Part shown: positions 1 through 11,019 of the stretch, in pieces
Numbering within the stretch: position 1 is the first letter of the stretch
How the letters are laid out: each line of letters opens with the position of its first letter
NCBI GenBank assembly: GCA_026874595.1
Contig: CM049314.1
Coordinates: 24,689,729 to 24,753,728, forward strand
Source of the DNA: Sipunculus nudus
Lineage: Eukaryota > Annelida > Sipuncula > Golfingiida > Sipunculidae
DNA: 64,000 nt
Direction: 5' to 3'
Notes under the pieces: model-generated
Told to the model about the DNA's origin: nothing
The model's input: the letters and a program-made list of their open reading frames with translations, nothing else
Databases searched by the model: none
Translations under genes and position numbers: made by a program

Positions 1-323
1 GTATCGGTATCACCAGATGAGCCGTAAGATTGTTCACGGTCGACCCCAACCAGGGCCCGGTGCTCGATCGATCTGCAGTTGTTCTGCAGCTGTTAATAAA
101 TAGCATTATAATCAATTAAAAAAATTGAAAGTAATTGTAACTGCAGATAACTTAAATAAAGTCTAATTCCTTATTAATCATAAGAAACATGAAAAACGAA
201 AATTTATCACTAAAATCGGAAATATGATAAAATGAGAGATTTTGCAACTTAACGGGGGGCCGCGCGCCGATGGCGCCCCCCTCTTGGTCCGCCACTGATA
301 GCATATATCTGCCACTGATTTAA

Positions 324-325
<2 letters not shown>

Positions 326-379
<54 letters not shown>
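326..379. repeat. (TA)n microsatellite
   Basis: About 27 uninterrupted TA dinucleotides. Apparent short ORFs across it are low-complexity artefacts. Confidence 0.97.
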
Positions 380-382
<3 letters not shown>

Positions 383-428
383 TTAAGTGAAATTCCGAAT
401 GGACGGCTAGTACTGGATACGAGCGGCC

Positions 429-481
429 GGGGGGGGGGGGGGGGGGGGGACATGACCCCCTGCACCCCCCCCCCCCCCCCC
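429..481. repeat. poly-G run followed by poly-C run
   Basis: A 21-base G run (429-449) is followed closely by a 17-base C run (465-481). The pair could fold back on itself. Homopolymer lengths are often mis-assembled. Confidence 0.9.
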
Positions 482-489
482 GGCTACGC

Positions 490-1200
490 CCCTGGCTGGC
501 GACCAGCCACCTGAAGTTACGTCTTTTCTGTCAGTATTAGCGCATGTACCGTGTTTACTTACAGTGTGTAGATAAAAAAGCTAATAATCCGCCTCAGGCG
601 TTAAAAGAATGTTTCTTAACATGAATTACCTACAGTTCAGTAATATGCACACAGAGTAAGCCAAAACTTAAAATCCTACAGAAAAGGCAGATGTAGCTGG
701 CTGTAAGGATCAGACGTACACGTGTATTCTTGAATTCACCAGATTCTGAAATGCATGTCACGACGCCCTGGTGATTATCTTACAAATAAGAGTACTCAAA
801 AATGAGGAGTAAAATGCATTGGAGAATATAGGTCATCGAGGCAACGCTTAGGGTTCAGAAGGAAATGTCCCGAGCGCTGTACTTCGAGCAGTTGAAATGT
901 CTGCTCCATGTGGTTACGAATTGGTGCATTGTTTGCGGCAGCGGGAGCTTTGTTAAGACGTAAACCATTCCAGTAAACCAAAATAACTCTTATCCAATAT
1001 TTCTCCGGGTGACAGCGCTATTGAAAATGAAAAAGTTCTTGAATGGAATGAAATATAATTATTGTCCACAAGTAATAGAAACCAGAGTACACCAACATGG
1101 TGTTACTATTCCCTATTTAAGAGATCCAATAATAATGTGAAGCGGAGACGGAATCCACATGAAGCATCCGACAAGAACACACAAATCATTCACTTTTAAA
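490..1200. other. no recognisable feature
   Basis: AT-rich sequence with only a short minus-strand ORF (981-796) of no recognisable family and no splice context. Confidence 0.5.
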
Positions 1201-1344
1201 AGCAGGAAACAAAAGGGGACCGTCGCCCAACAGGAATTACACAGGGAGTACCGTCTTCGTACTGGAATTGTACAACGGGGACCAATCTCTTGAACTTCTT
1301 GTACACAGAGTGGACCTTTTTAACACTGGATTTATACAAAAGTG

Positions 1345-2235
1345 ACTGCCTTCATAAATCCTCACAGGACATTGGCCGAATAGCACTGGCCCAAAGTATC
1401 TGTGGTCAGACGTCAATAATTATTGTTGGTAATGTGGTTCTATCCTGGATTTATATAGTGAAGACCGTCTGCAACTGAAATCATACATAGGGGACGGTCT
1501 TCACATTGCAAATTATACATAATGGGCCGACTTCACATTTGAATAATACAGAAGGGACTGGCTTCACATTTGACTTCTACAATAGGGGCTGATGTCATAT
1601 TGGAATTCTACAAAGGGGGCTGACCTCACATTGGAATTCTACAAAGGGGGCTGACTTCATATTGGAATTCTACAAAGGAGGCTGACTTCATATTGGAATT
1701 CTACAAAGGAGGCTGACTTCATATTGGAATTCTACAAAAGGGCTGACTTCACATTGGAATTCTACAAAGGGGGCTTTCTTCACATTGGAATTCTACAAAA
1801 GGGCTGACTTCACATTGGAATTCTACAAAGGGGCTGACTTCACATTGGAATTCTACAAAGGGGGCGGACTTCACATTGGAATTCTACAAAGGGGACTGAC
1901 TTCACATTGGAATTCTACAAAGGGGGCTAACTTCACATTGGGATTCTAAAAGGAGGCTGATTTCACTTTGGAATTCTACAAAGGAGGCTGACTTCACATT
2001 AGAATTCTACAAAGCGGGCTGAATTCATATTGGAAATCTACAACGGGGACTACTTAACGCTTCTATAAAGGGGGAATTACACGAAGATTAACGTCTTTCC
2101 ACTGGAATCTTATAAAAGGAACTTCTTTCATACACCCTCACAGGACTGACAATGGAAGAAAAAGAACAAGCCAAAGGTATCAGTGGACGCACAAATCACC
2201 AATTCTTCTTGGTAATGTGGTCCTACTTTTGAATC
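1345..2235. repeat. diverged direct duplication flanking the minisatellite
   Basis: Sequence at 1345-1450 (CCTCACAGGACATTGG ... TTGGTAATGTGGTTCTA) recurs, diverged, at 2120-2235 (CCTCACAGGACTGACAATGG ... TTGGTAATGTGGTCCTA) in the same orientation. The 31-bp array lies between the two. Confidence 0.6.
1478..2060. repeat. 31-bp minisatellite with an EcoRI site in most units
   Basis: About 16 clear units and a few decayed ones. The unit reads roughly TTGGAATTCTACAAAGGGGG then CTGACTTCACA. Units alternate between CACATT and CATATT variants in blocks, which suggests block duplication. Related but diverged material extends left to about 1230. Confidence 0.95.
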
Positions 2236-2511
2236 CACCGAATCAAAGTTCTGTGGGGTTGTGCTGGGTTCCGCCATTCCCCGCCACCGCCGCCACGTTC
2301 GATTCTTAAGAACTCCTGGTTTGATGTATTTGCCTAAAATGTTGCATGTCCATCGATCTTGGATAGCTTCTCGTGCACAGGACTGATGGTGCCACCTACA
2401 ATTTTTTATGCATGCACTTATTACAGGTAACGAGGAGTCTGGGCATAAATTTTCATCCCTGATGCCAGGAATTTCCATGCTTCCTTCACCCTTGTGATTC
2501 GACTGATACAT
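2128..2511 (-). other. unassigned 127-codon ORF
   Basis: Open minus-strand frame with no recognised domain and no clear splice or promoter context. Part of it overlaps the duplicated flank at 2120-2235. It may be chance or a decayed coding fragment; I assign no function. Confidence 0.15.
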
Positions 2512-2867
2512 ATGTAATGGTAGTCACTTGTAGATTACTGGTATTAAAATTTATTCAGTTTTCAGCTGACAAAATAAAGGCTTGGTTTGAAAGAGTAAGG
2601 CACCAGAACTGTTTACTCATCTATGACTGATCATTAAATGGATAAAAAATTAAATATGATATACAGATTTTTATTGCAAGTATTCCAGTTGTTTTTACAT
2701 TACATGTAAAATTTCACTTATACACCACATTCTTAAAAACATTTTTAATAGTCCCTGCTGAGGTTTTCACTGGGTTAATGTAAATCATTAGATCTGAAAG
2801 GCAATATCCAACATGTTCGAGGTGTCGCTTCAGTATGACTTTTTATGGACCTCTGGGCAGTAAATGG

Positions 2868-3272
2868 AAGTGATGTAGGACTCGAGTCCGGGCTTGGACT
2901 CGAATCCACATTTTTAGTGACTTGGACTTGTACTCAGAGGTAAGGATTCAAGAAATCAGGCCGAGTCCATCTCGAGTCAAATAGAAAAAGCTCTGTCATA
3001 TATTATAAAGACGTGTACATGTGCAAACCACTAACAGAATATTACAAAATAATAACACTATATATACCAAGCTTTCCTCAGCATCGGGAGCTAAAAATGT
3101 AATCATCCGTTATAGTAAATATCACATGTGAACTATAACTTAAAAATGTACATGGTAATCTGAAATTTCTATTTTAAATTGTTCTTTAAGGATATTTTAT
3201 TGGACTTGGACTCTCTGCATTGACTTGGACTTGCACTCGGACTCCGATTGTGTGGACTCGACTTCATCACTG
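2868..3272. mobile_element. non-autonomous hAT-like element, 405 bp, with 8-bp target duplication
   Basis: The target duplication GTAAATGG (2860-2867 and 3273-3280) flanks imperfect terminal inverted repeats: AAGTGATGTAGGACTCGAG on the left, and CAGTGATGAAGTCGAGTCC as the reverse complement of the right end. Subterminal regions are packed with GACTCG/GGACTTGGACT motifs, typical of hAT subterminal repeats. No transposase is encoded. Confidence 0.85.
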
Positions 3273-3439
3273 GTAAATGGTGAACTCCTTTCTCCAATTG
3301 ATGAATCCAAAATCTAAATTTGCACTCTGTTGTGTCAACATCTCGGCCAAGGCAAGCCAGATCTACCGTTTGCTGCATTTTTATTATGTTTCTTACCAAG
3401 ATTTTCCTGGCCGAACGCCTACCACTCTTCAAAGTTTTA

Positions 3440-4010
3440 AAGGTACATGTACGTTTGCAAAAATATGAGCATAATCTGCATTATGACATTATTATTGTTT
3501 AGTTGAAGTTTCCTAGCAAAACCAACCCGACATACCGTCTCCAATTCCCTTGTTTTAAAATATACAATGTTTTGGTTCGTTGTCGGAGTAAATGAGTCCA
3601 CGCATGTCTTGTTTACCATAATAGGACTGCATTGCCAGAGATCAGACAACTCCAAAGCTCAGAGAATTAACATGGAAGAAGAAACCCAGAAGAAACGCCT
3701 GTTGGAAGCTTAAAAAAAACCTTGCTTCGTGTCGCTTGGTACGGTCACCAGGTCGCTTGCGCGTTATGTTTATTAATGTTGGTAGATATCATAATATTTT
3801 ATTGAAGTAAGACTTTATTCCATGTGTACTGAACAAACTTAGTATGTTGAAAGGTCCTTTTTTTTATATTTTTTGTCGGAGGTAACCGCCTCCACTTTTT
3901 TATGTTAGCTATCCTCTAAGCATAAGTTAATCTGCAGAATTCCGTTCCAGTTTCGGACGTTGAAGGGCAGCATCACATGCTTTCTCTCATTTATATCTTG
4001 GTGTTAACCA
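3440..4010. other. no recognisable feature
   Basis: AT-rich spacer with short overlapping ORFs on both strands that resemble no family I know. Confidence 0.4.
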
Positions 4011-4014
4011 GGCC

Positions 4015-4262
4015 CGGTGACAAGTGCACCTGCGTGCCTGGGTGTGTAATTGTCCTCAATATTGGGTCATACCACCGAGGAACCCCCGAAACGCGCACTC
4101 GTTTGTGATTGAAACACGGCCGTTGGGTACGGCTTTCCCATTAAGCCTGCAGAGCGCTCACCCTAGGTTGGGGCCGATCGTGAAAAATCAAACTCACGAT
4201 CTCCCGGTTTTCAGTCCTGTGCCCTACCTATGAGCTACAGAAGCCGGTGTGGGTAGACCCAT
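4015..4262 (-). mobile_element. tRNA-headed SINE, minus orientation
   Basis: On the minus strand from about 4253, the sequence reads like a decayed tRNA: an A-box-like GTAGCTCATAGGTAGGGCAC, then a decayed B box in GTGAGTTTGATTTTT. A body containing GGTTCCTCGGTGGTATGACC follows, and recurs in the copy at 40316-40545. Confidence 0.7.
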
Positions 4263-4499
4263 TAGGCAAATCAACGTCTGTGAATAAACCCAGCCACAAA
4301 GAGCCCGGGGGGGGGGGGGGGGATAAAGCGGGACATTTTTTACGCCAAATTCATAAACCTTTGGTGACAAAATGAACTGTTTATTAACCCCTTAGTTATA
4401 AAAGTAATTAAGTGGCCCCCATGGGTCATGAAGCTCAGCTGAATTTGACGCACAGGCAATGCACGCATTAGTTATTGATGTTAAGAACCTTGTGGGAAC

Positions 4500-5150
4500 C
4501 TTGTGGGCAGAATGGCTTCCAGAGGATCAAAATCATGTGTTTTTAACTACAGTTCCAGGAAAATAGGTTTACAGTGACCTTATTTAGGGTTTCCAAATTA
4601 TATTAGGAACTATAAATGCTGAGTGACAAGTTTGAAAGTCCAACTGCAACGATCTATCATATACCCATCTGACTAATAAGTTACTAAAATCATGTTATTT
4701 TTACAAATAAATTTGTGCCCTATCTGGCTTTCTGGGCGCTCAAAATCATGTTTTTGTCTCCCATCTCATCATGACTTAATATCAGGTGTCTAGGCAGATT
4801 TGCCAAGTACCTTATCAGATATTATGTTAGAATATACGAAGTCTAACTTCCATTATTTGTGCCCCATTTGACTTTCAAAGAGTTAAAGTCATATTTCTGT
4901 GCATAACTCACAGGAAATAGACCGCAGTGATCTTCAGGTTACTGGGGAAATTTAACCAGGAGTTCCCTGGATGTTATATTAGTTGGTTCTGGGTCGAAAC
5001 GATTATGGTTTGTGTTCATCTGACTTTGACATTGCTCCAATCGTGTTTTCTCATAGCTCACAGAATATACCACCGAGACAAAATTTCAGGAATCAAAGGA
5101 GAATTTCCCAGGAACTCCTTGGATATGATGTAAGGAAATTCTAGGCCTAA
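4500..5150. repeat. degenerate tandem repeat, period roughly 150-170 bp (left block)
   Basis: Recurring phrases appear in the same order: CTCACAGGAAATAG, a TCAGGTTTCC-like phrase, CCCTGGATGTTATATTAG, TTGTGCCCCATTTGACTTTC and AAAATCATGTT. A matching block lies at 8205-8480 beyond the LINE, so the LINE inserted into the array. Confidence 0.65.
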
Positions 5151-5154
5151 TGGG

Positions 5155-7950
5155 TACAATTGTTTTACAAGCTTTATTCCACAATCAAATCAAAATATAC
5201 AGAACAAAAATAAAACCGTTTCTCTTACAAAGCATATCATATCTCAATCTATTAAACACTTTAAAACTGACCACTTCTCCAATAAAATTTGCGTCTTGTT
5301 TTTTTCTTTGCAATATTTAATTCTATCTGCATGCAATGCTTTAAATATTGTTCAAATCCTGTTATCGTTACACCTATATCTTTACACCTACATTTATAAA
5401 TGTATCTTTTACCGATAACTAGTATGTAATTCTTCCATATTTCTTCACCTATCACTCCAAGCAAGACTCCTGTTTTATCAAGGTGAAAATATTTACTTTC
5501 AACCTATTATGACACCAACTTTCTATTGCTGACCAAATTTCTTTGGTCAATTCACATTTCCAAATTAGATGCACTGTGTTTTCTACATCGGTTTTACAAA
5601 AGTGCATTTGTTATCAGTTACTAATTTCCACTTCTTTAACCAATAATTATTAACCAAAATATTCTGCAGAACTTCATACTGGAAATCCTGTGTTTTAACA
5701 TCTTGAAACACGATTTTAGATAACAGGTACACCTTTGACCAATCATAATCCTCCCTGTTAAGACATTTATTAATTCTTGACGGTTGACAAAATGGCAAGC
5801 ACATTTCATTCTTTATACACTGATACACTTGTTTTGAAGTGGTTTGATGTAATACATAGCGTTTACCATAAAAAGGTAACATGAAAGTATTGGGTTCATT
5901 CGAATATTCCTTTCATATTTTCCATTTCTTTGAAAGAACCAATGACATAAATGAATACCATTTAAAAAGAATCTCTCATGCAAGCCACGTTTTTTCCAAT
6001 ATTCCAGAGGCTTAATATGGTGATTATCATCAAATAAATCATTAGCGGTCATGATCCCAACTGTAATGTAATCTATCCAACAAATCATTTTATTATCGAT
6101 CTTAACATATCTGTTCATCCATATTATTTTATTCAATCATTCTTGTTCTCTATAAAAAGCATCTCTCATGACCTGAACACTTCGTAAGATTTCTCTATAA
6201 AAATCTGTAATGTTTTCTTTTTCCAAATTCTGACTAAGATTACCCAATAAAGTAATTATGTATTTTGCGTTATCTATTTAAACCGTGTATCCCATATTTC
6301 TTCCAAAATCTATCTTCTGTATACAATATCTTTTAATCCATGAAAAGTGGGATGCCTTTTTAATGGACTCTAAATGTGGTGCATTGCCATTTTAATTGAC
6401 TCTAAATGTGGCGCATTTAAGCCCTCCCTTTGCTTATCTTGAACTAATAAATTACGTGGCAATTTCTCGGACTTTCCACTCATATAAAATGGTATATTAT
6501 TTTTCTAAAATCGTTTTACACCGTAATTGGAGAGAGTGGTTTGCAAACTGAACTTGAAGTCTGGAGATAATGAAAGTTTTAAGTATTTAGATTTGTCCCT
6601 GAAGGGGCAAACTTCTCATACGCCATATATTGGTAAATTTCTCGATAGCTTTAATTTTCTTATAAATATTTTCTCTTTTGCATTCTTTATTATCGTAAGA
6701 ACAAAATATACCGAGAATTCTTTTCCTTTTTCTGGCAGTACAATATTAAGATGTTTACTTGAAAAGTTTCTCAAACTCCTTGTCTACTTTTATACCTTTT
6801 ATTTTATCTTGTTGTCTTATTGACTTAACATTTCAATTGACAAAATAAAAAGAATAGGGTGACAATGGATCGCCTTGTCGGACTCCTCTTTTCACTGGAA
6901 AATAATCATATTTTGTTCCGTTGTTAATTACAGAGCTGCTTATATTATTATATAATAACTTGATAAAATATTCCAAGATCAAACTTTCTCAAAACTGAGA
7001 ACATAAATGGCCGTCCTAGAGAATCATATCCTTTTTTTCAAAATCTATTGCTTTTAGGCCACCAGGAAGACTTATTCTTCGTATATTGCAGCAAATCTTG
7101 AATGAATCGAAAATTTTCTCCAATATATCGTTCTTTGACATATCAGTTTTGATTCATATGAATTAATTAAGGAATAATTTATGCAAGTCTGACAGCCTAG
7201 GTTTTTGACCAAATTTGTAGTTCGTGTTTATCAAAGAGATTGGCCTCCAATCCAAAAGAGTTATAACTACCTGTCTTTAAGAACTCGAAAGCTCTCCTCT
7301 TACAATTGATGTATTAAAGGAATCTATCATTTAACTTTCTAAAATATGGCAAGAACTCTATATTTTTTTAAATAAAAATTAACACTTATGCCGTCATTAC
7401 CTGGGCTTTTCTCATTGAAGGTCTCACTTGTTTGCAGACATTCTTCACTAGTGACGTTCTAGTGAATTAATATCATCTTGCTCAATTTGAGGAACATTTA
7501 TATTTTCCAAACATTCCTCTATTTCCTTAGTATCTTTATCTATTTGTGTTGAGTATAAAGCCTAAAAATATTCTTTGCAAATTGATATTTCTTGATGATT
7601 TTTTACCCAGGCATTTACTTTCTGAAGTTTTTTTTAAGTTTTTTTTTCAATATTATTCCGCTTTTTCTAAATCAAGAAAGTATTTTGTGATCTTTTCACT
7701 TTTCTGTGCCACCTAACCCGTGATCTAGTAATCAAATCTTGTGTTTTTTCATCATCTATTTCCTTAAGTTCAGTTTCAATTTTCATTTCATCTTGCTCAT
7801 AATTTTCTATTTTATTTGGGCTATTTTCATAATCTATTTGAGAATACAATTCTTTCAACCTTATTGACAATTCACTCGCCTTGTTATCTCGGTTTCTTTT
7901 CTTTTCTTTTTACCACAGTATTTCACACAAAAGGCTCGAACTTATATTTG
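5155..7950 (-). mobile_element. degenerate non-LTR retrotransposon (L1/Tx1-like LINE), 5'-truncated
   Basis: Reading on the minus strand, frame-broken pieces follow the LINE order. First comes a basic stretch before RT (ITRSRVRW, about 7735-7710). Next is the RT motif KSPGNDGISVNFY (about 7410-7365), then GVRQGDPLSP (about 6888-6858). The C-terminal region has DYDWSKVYLL (about 5755-5725) and HLIWKCELTKEIWSAIE (about 5580-5525). It ends near 5155 with AATAAAGCTTGTAAAA, a polyadenylation-like 3' end. The endonuclease domain is absent. Stops and frameshifts are frequent and I found no FADD box, so the copy is dead. Confidence 0.85.
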
Positions 7951-8020
7951 ATATATACCCATATCACTCGCTGGTCAGTTATTTTACATGTTTACTTTAC
8001 CCAAGTTATCTCTCACCCCC

Positions 8021-8034
8021 CCCCCCCCCCCCCG
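8021..8034. repeat. poly-C run
   Basis: A long C homopolymer just beyond the LINE 5' region; its length may be an assembly approximation. Confidence 0.7.
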
Positions 8035-8204
8035 AGATGTTTCTTGTATAAACTCAAGATTCCTCAAGTATACTGTTATTTAGTTTCCAGTACCCTTTAC
8101 CTCTCTGATCTGCTCCGATTCTTGAATTGTTCTCACTATGGCACTGTGGCCCGATTTTAAGAAAGGAACAATATCTACATTTAAAACTGTATCTTGTAAT
8201 CCCC

Positions 8205-8480
8205 TAACAGCTCGAAGAATACAGGTCTCACTGACCTAATTTCAGGTTTCAAGGTTTAACAAGGGCCTCCCATATCATTAAGTAAGAAATTTCCTGGGCC
8301 AACATTTCAGATTTGTCCTGGCTAAAAGTCTTGGTGCTAAAAATCAGTATTTGGCATGTAGCTCGCAGAGTATAGGTCGTCATGACCTAATTTCAGGTTT
8401 CCCAGCAGACTTGGGGACTTCCCTGGATGTAAAGTGAAAGTGTCTAGGTCCAAAGTTTACGATTTGTGTCCTGTTTATAT
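8205..8480. repeat. degenerate tandem repeat (right block)
   Basis: Shares the order AGCTCG(C)AGA, GACCTAATTTCAGGTTTC, CTTCCCTGGATGTAAAG, GTCTAGGTCCAAA and GATTTGTGTCC with the block at 4500-5150. The two blocks flank the LINE. Confidence 0.6.
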
Positions 8481-8845
8481 CAGGCTGGCCCGCTGGATGT
8501 TCGAAGGACAAAGTATGATCGCTATAGATCAGATCATGAACAGTAAGTCGTGGTAAAACGGGCCATTTCTAGTCAGCCTCTGCTATAAATTGATTTGTAT
8601 AGGATTGGGAGTGTCAAAGCAAAAGAAACACATAACTAAATATCATTGTAAAGGACCATACTTTAATATTCCACAGGCTCATAACATGACTGCATATAAC
8701 ACAATACCAATAAAGCTATAGGAATCCAGGAACCCTCTCTTATCACATTTAACAAAAATTAAACATGAGCTGCGTGATATGATTGGTGAGATGATAATGT
8801 GAATGATGAAAGTCGGTGAGTATGATACAGCAACCAAGGTATTTT

Positions 8846-8846
<1 letters not shown>

Positions 8847-8916
<70 letters not shown>
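8847..8916. repeat. (TA)n microsatellite
   Basis: About 35 TA dinucleotides without interruption. Confidence 0.97.
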
Positions 8917-8917
<1 letters not shown>

Positions 8918-9104
8918 TACATTTGTAATACTACACTTATGAGCAGTAATCAGATTACATGGATATACAATTACTAACAGAATTAAAAAATAAAAAGTGA
9001 GCTCATCTTGCATTTGTCCTTTCTGTATCACTGTTAAATGCAACATATCAAAGTTCAGTACATCATCCATTATCGGGCAGACTGGGCTTCGGGGAACTTT
9101 CTCG

Positions 9105-9295
9105 GTGGGCTGATGGTATAATCAAAGTACTGATACCTGTAGGCCGAAGGTATGGACAAAATATTAATGCCTGTATGCTGATGGTATGGGCAAAATATTG
9201 ATGCCCGTAGGCCGATGGTATGGACAAAATATTGATGCCCGTAGGCCGATGGTATGGGAAAACTATTGATGCCATCAGGTCGATGGCGTTAAATT
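9105..9295. repeat. 33-bp tandem repeat (11-codon period)
   Basis: Five to six units of CGATGGTATGGACAAAATAT then TGATGCCCGTAGG. The period is exactly 33, so the minus-strand frame (9275-9063) stays open and reads an 11-residue repeat (GHQYFAHTISI-like). I see no gene context, so translation is unlikely. Confidence 0.9.
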
Positions 9296-9299
9296 TGTG

Positions 9300-10880
9300 C
9301 CGCTTTCACTCTTATTTCCTAACCAAGTCTGTCCTGATTATTATTATTATCTTAAGTAGCATTATTCTTTTCAAATAAAGTCATCTCAGATTCCCATCCT
9401 GAAGACAAAGCTGATCAAACTGATAACGTGTATGCCAAGTTATACTACTCTATTTCGTCTACACTTTTTCATTTTGTTCCCTCATCCATTAAATTATGAA
9501 GTTACATGTATCACAAAATCTAGATTTTAATGATTTCTGTGGAATCGGGAACTACACCTTTGATATCAAGACATTTTTGTTGAATATGACACTTTAAAAA
9601 AGAAACATCTACATGAATGCAATGACACACATGTATCATTACATACAATGACATACTGGAACATGTGTACAAATATTCTTTTAACTTCAAGTACCAATCA
9701 TGATTAAATGTCTGTGAAATATGTGTAAACACAGATGTTTTAATAAATTAAAGGAAGCAACACCTGTTTCTCAAGTTTATTTTTTCAGTCCTCTGGTGAA
9801 ATAGAGTGGAAACAAATTAACAAAAAATCCTCAACACAATTATCTGCTCTCTGGATTTTAAGTATGAGAAATGATTAGTTGGATAAAAGAGTTGGATTTT
9901 TAAATATGGTTCCCTCTATGCTACAAAAGGCAACACTTCTCAATATCTCTTTAAGTAATATATCAAAAAAGAGTGAAATGAAGAAGCATTTCATCAATAA
10001 TACCTCAACCTGTGATCTGAATACCCAAACTTGATTAATACATATATATATATGTATAAGTGTGTGTCTGTCGTCTGGATATCTAGCAACAAACAATGCA
10101 TAGCTTCTCAAGACCATTAGCTGCCAGTGTAGTTTGTCTGTAAAAAGTTCTGACTGTAATACAAATACATCGATCTGCTCGAGCACAGGCTATGTGCATG
10201 ACACATCTATGGGAAGTACAATTTAAAAGAAGTTCCTTCTTTGCATGTGTACAAATTGATTTGATTTTTACTCATTCTGCGAGTTTTAAATCTCTTGTCA
10301 CTTGTGCTCACAAGTTCTCAGTCCAATAAAGCATGAGCATGGTATAAGAAACAGAGACAAAGATCTAGAGAAACATTTCAGAGCTGATGAATATTTATAA
10401 GATAGGCAGAGGTGAAGACTTCAGCCACATTTTTGTGATACTCAGGCTTTATTACCTTGGACAAAGCTGTTAACACAATTCCATACCAAGTCACAATATT
10501 TTAGCATCTCCAAAAAAAATACCACTCAAAATTTTTAATTTGTTGTTGTCTTGTGTTCACATTCATTGTCAGAACCTCCTGTTCTCATGTGTTCCAAAAT
10601 CTCAGAATAAACAGTGTTAGTAAATTTGCCAAAGATTTAACATGCAAATGCTTTCACTGATATAAATTGTTGAATCGCCATTGCCCCTAGATTTACCTAT
10701 ATTTCCTTATACAGTAACATTTTAAGCATTTTAGACCAATATTAGAAATCCTCACACCAATTTCATTTGAATTCTACTTGTTATATATTTACATTTAGAA
10801 CCATTGAGCTGGATTGGACAGTGACAGAGCATTGGAAATTGCCTTGAAAATACTTTGGCTGCCAGGAATGGTACATGCTT
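9300..10880. other. DNAJC3 3' UTR and downstream flank
   Basis: The right part (up to 10882) should be DNAJC3 3' UTR, since the stop codon is at 10885-10883. The left part has no recognisable feature other than a short (TA)n at about 10037-10052. Confidence 0.5.
10448..10453 (-). promoter_or_regulatory. candidate DNAJC3 polyadenylation signal
   Basis: AATAAA is present on the minus strand about 430 bp downstream of the DNAJC3 stop codon. It is the nearest canonical hexamer I noted. Another lies at 9781-9776. Which one is used cannot be read from sequence alone. Confidence 0.35.
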
Positions 10881-10882
10881 GC

Positions 10883-11019
10883 TCAGTTGAAGTGGAATTT
10901 AAACTGGAAACCGCCAGAATTAAATGGATTGAATCCTTGATGCCAGAAGGGGCCGCCACCACCCGCCTGCTCCTCTGGGTCCAATGGATCCTCTCCATTA
11001 TCAAATTTGGCACGTTTTT
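10883..11019 (-). CDS. DNAJC3: DNAJC3 coding exon 11 (C-terminus and stop)
   Basis: The exon encodes KRAKFDNGEDPLDPEEQ, a Gly-rich stretch, then GFNPFNSGGFQFKFHFN and a TGA stop at 10885-10883. This C-terminus separates DNAJC3 from other TPR/J proteins. The acceptor is TTTCCAG. Confidence 0.96.

Noticed and set aside
2128-2511. 127-codon minus-strand ORF as a conserved gene
   Set aside because: No domain, splice or promoter evidence, and it partly overlaps repeated sequence.
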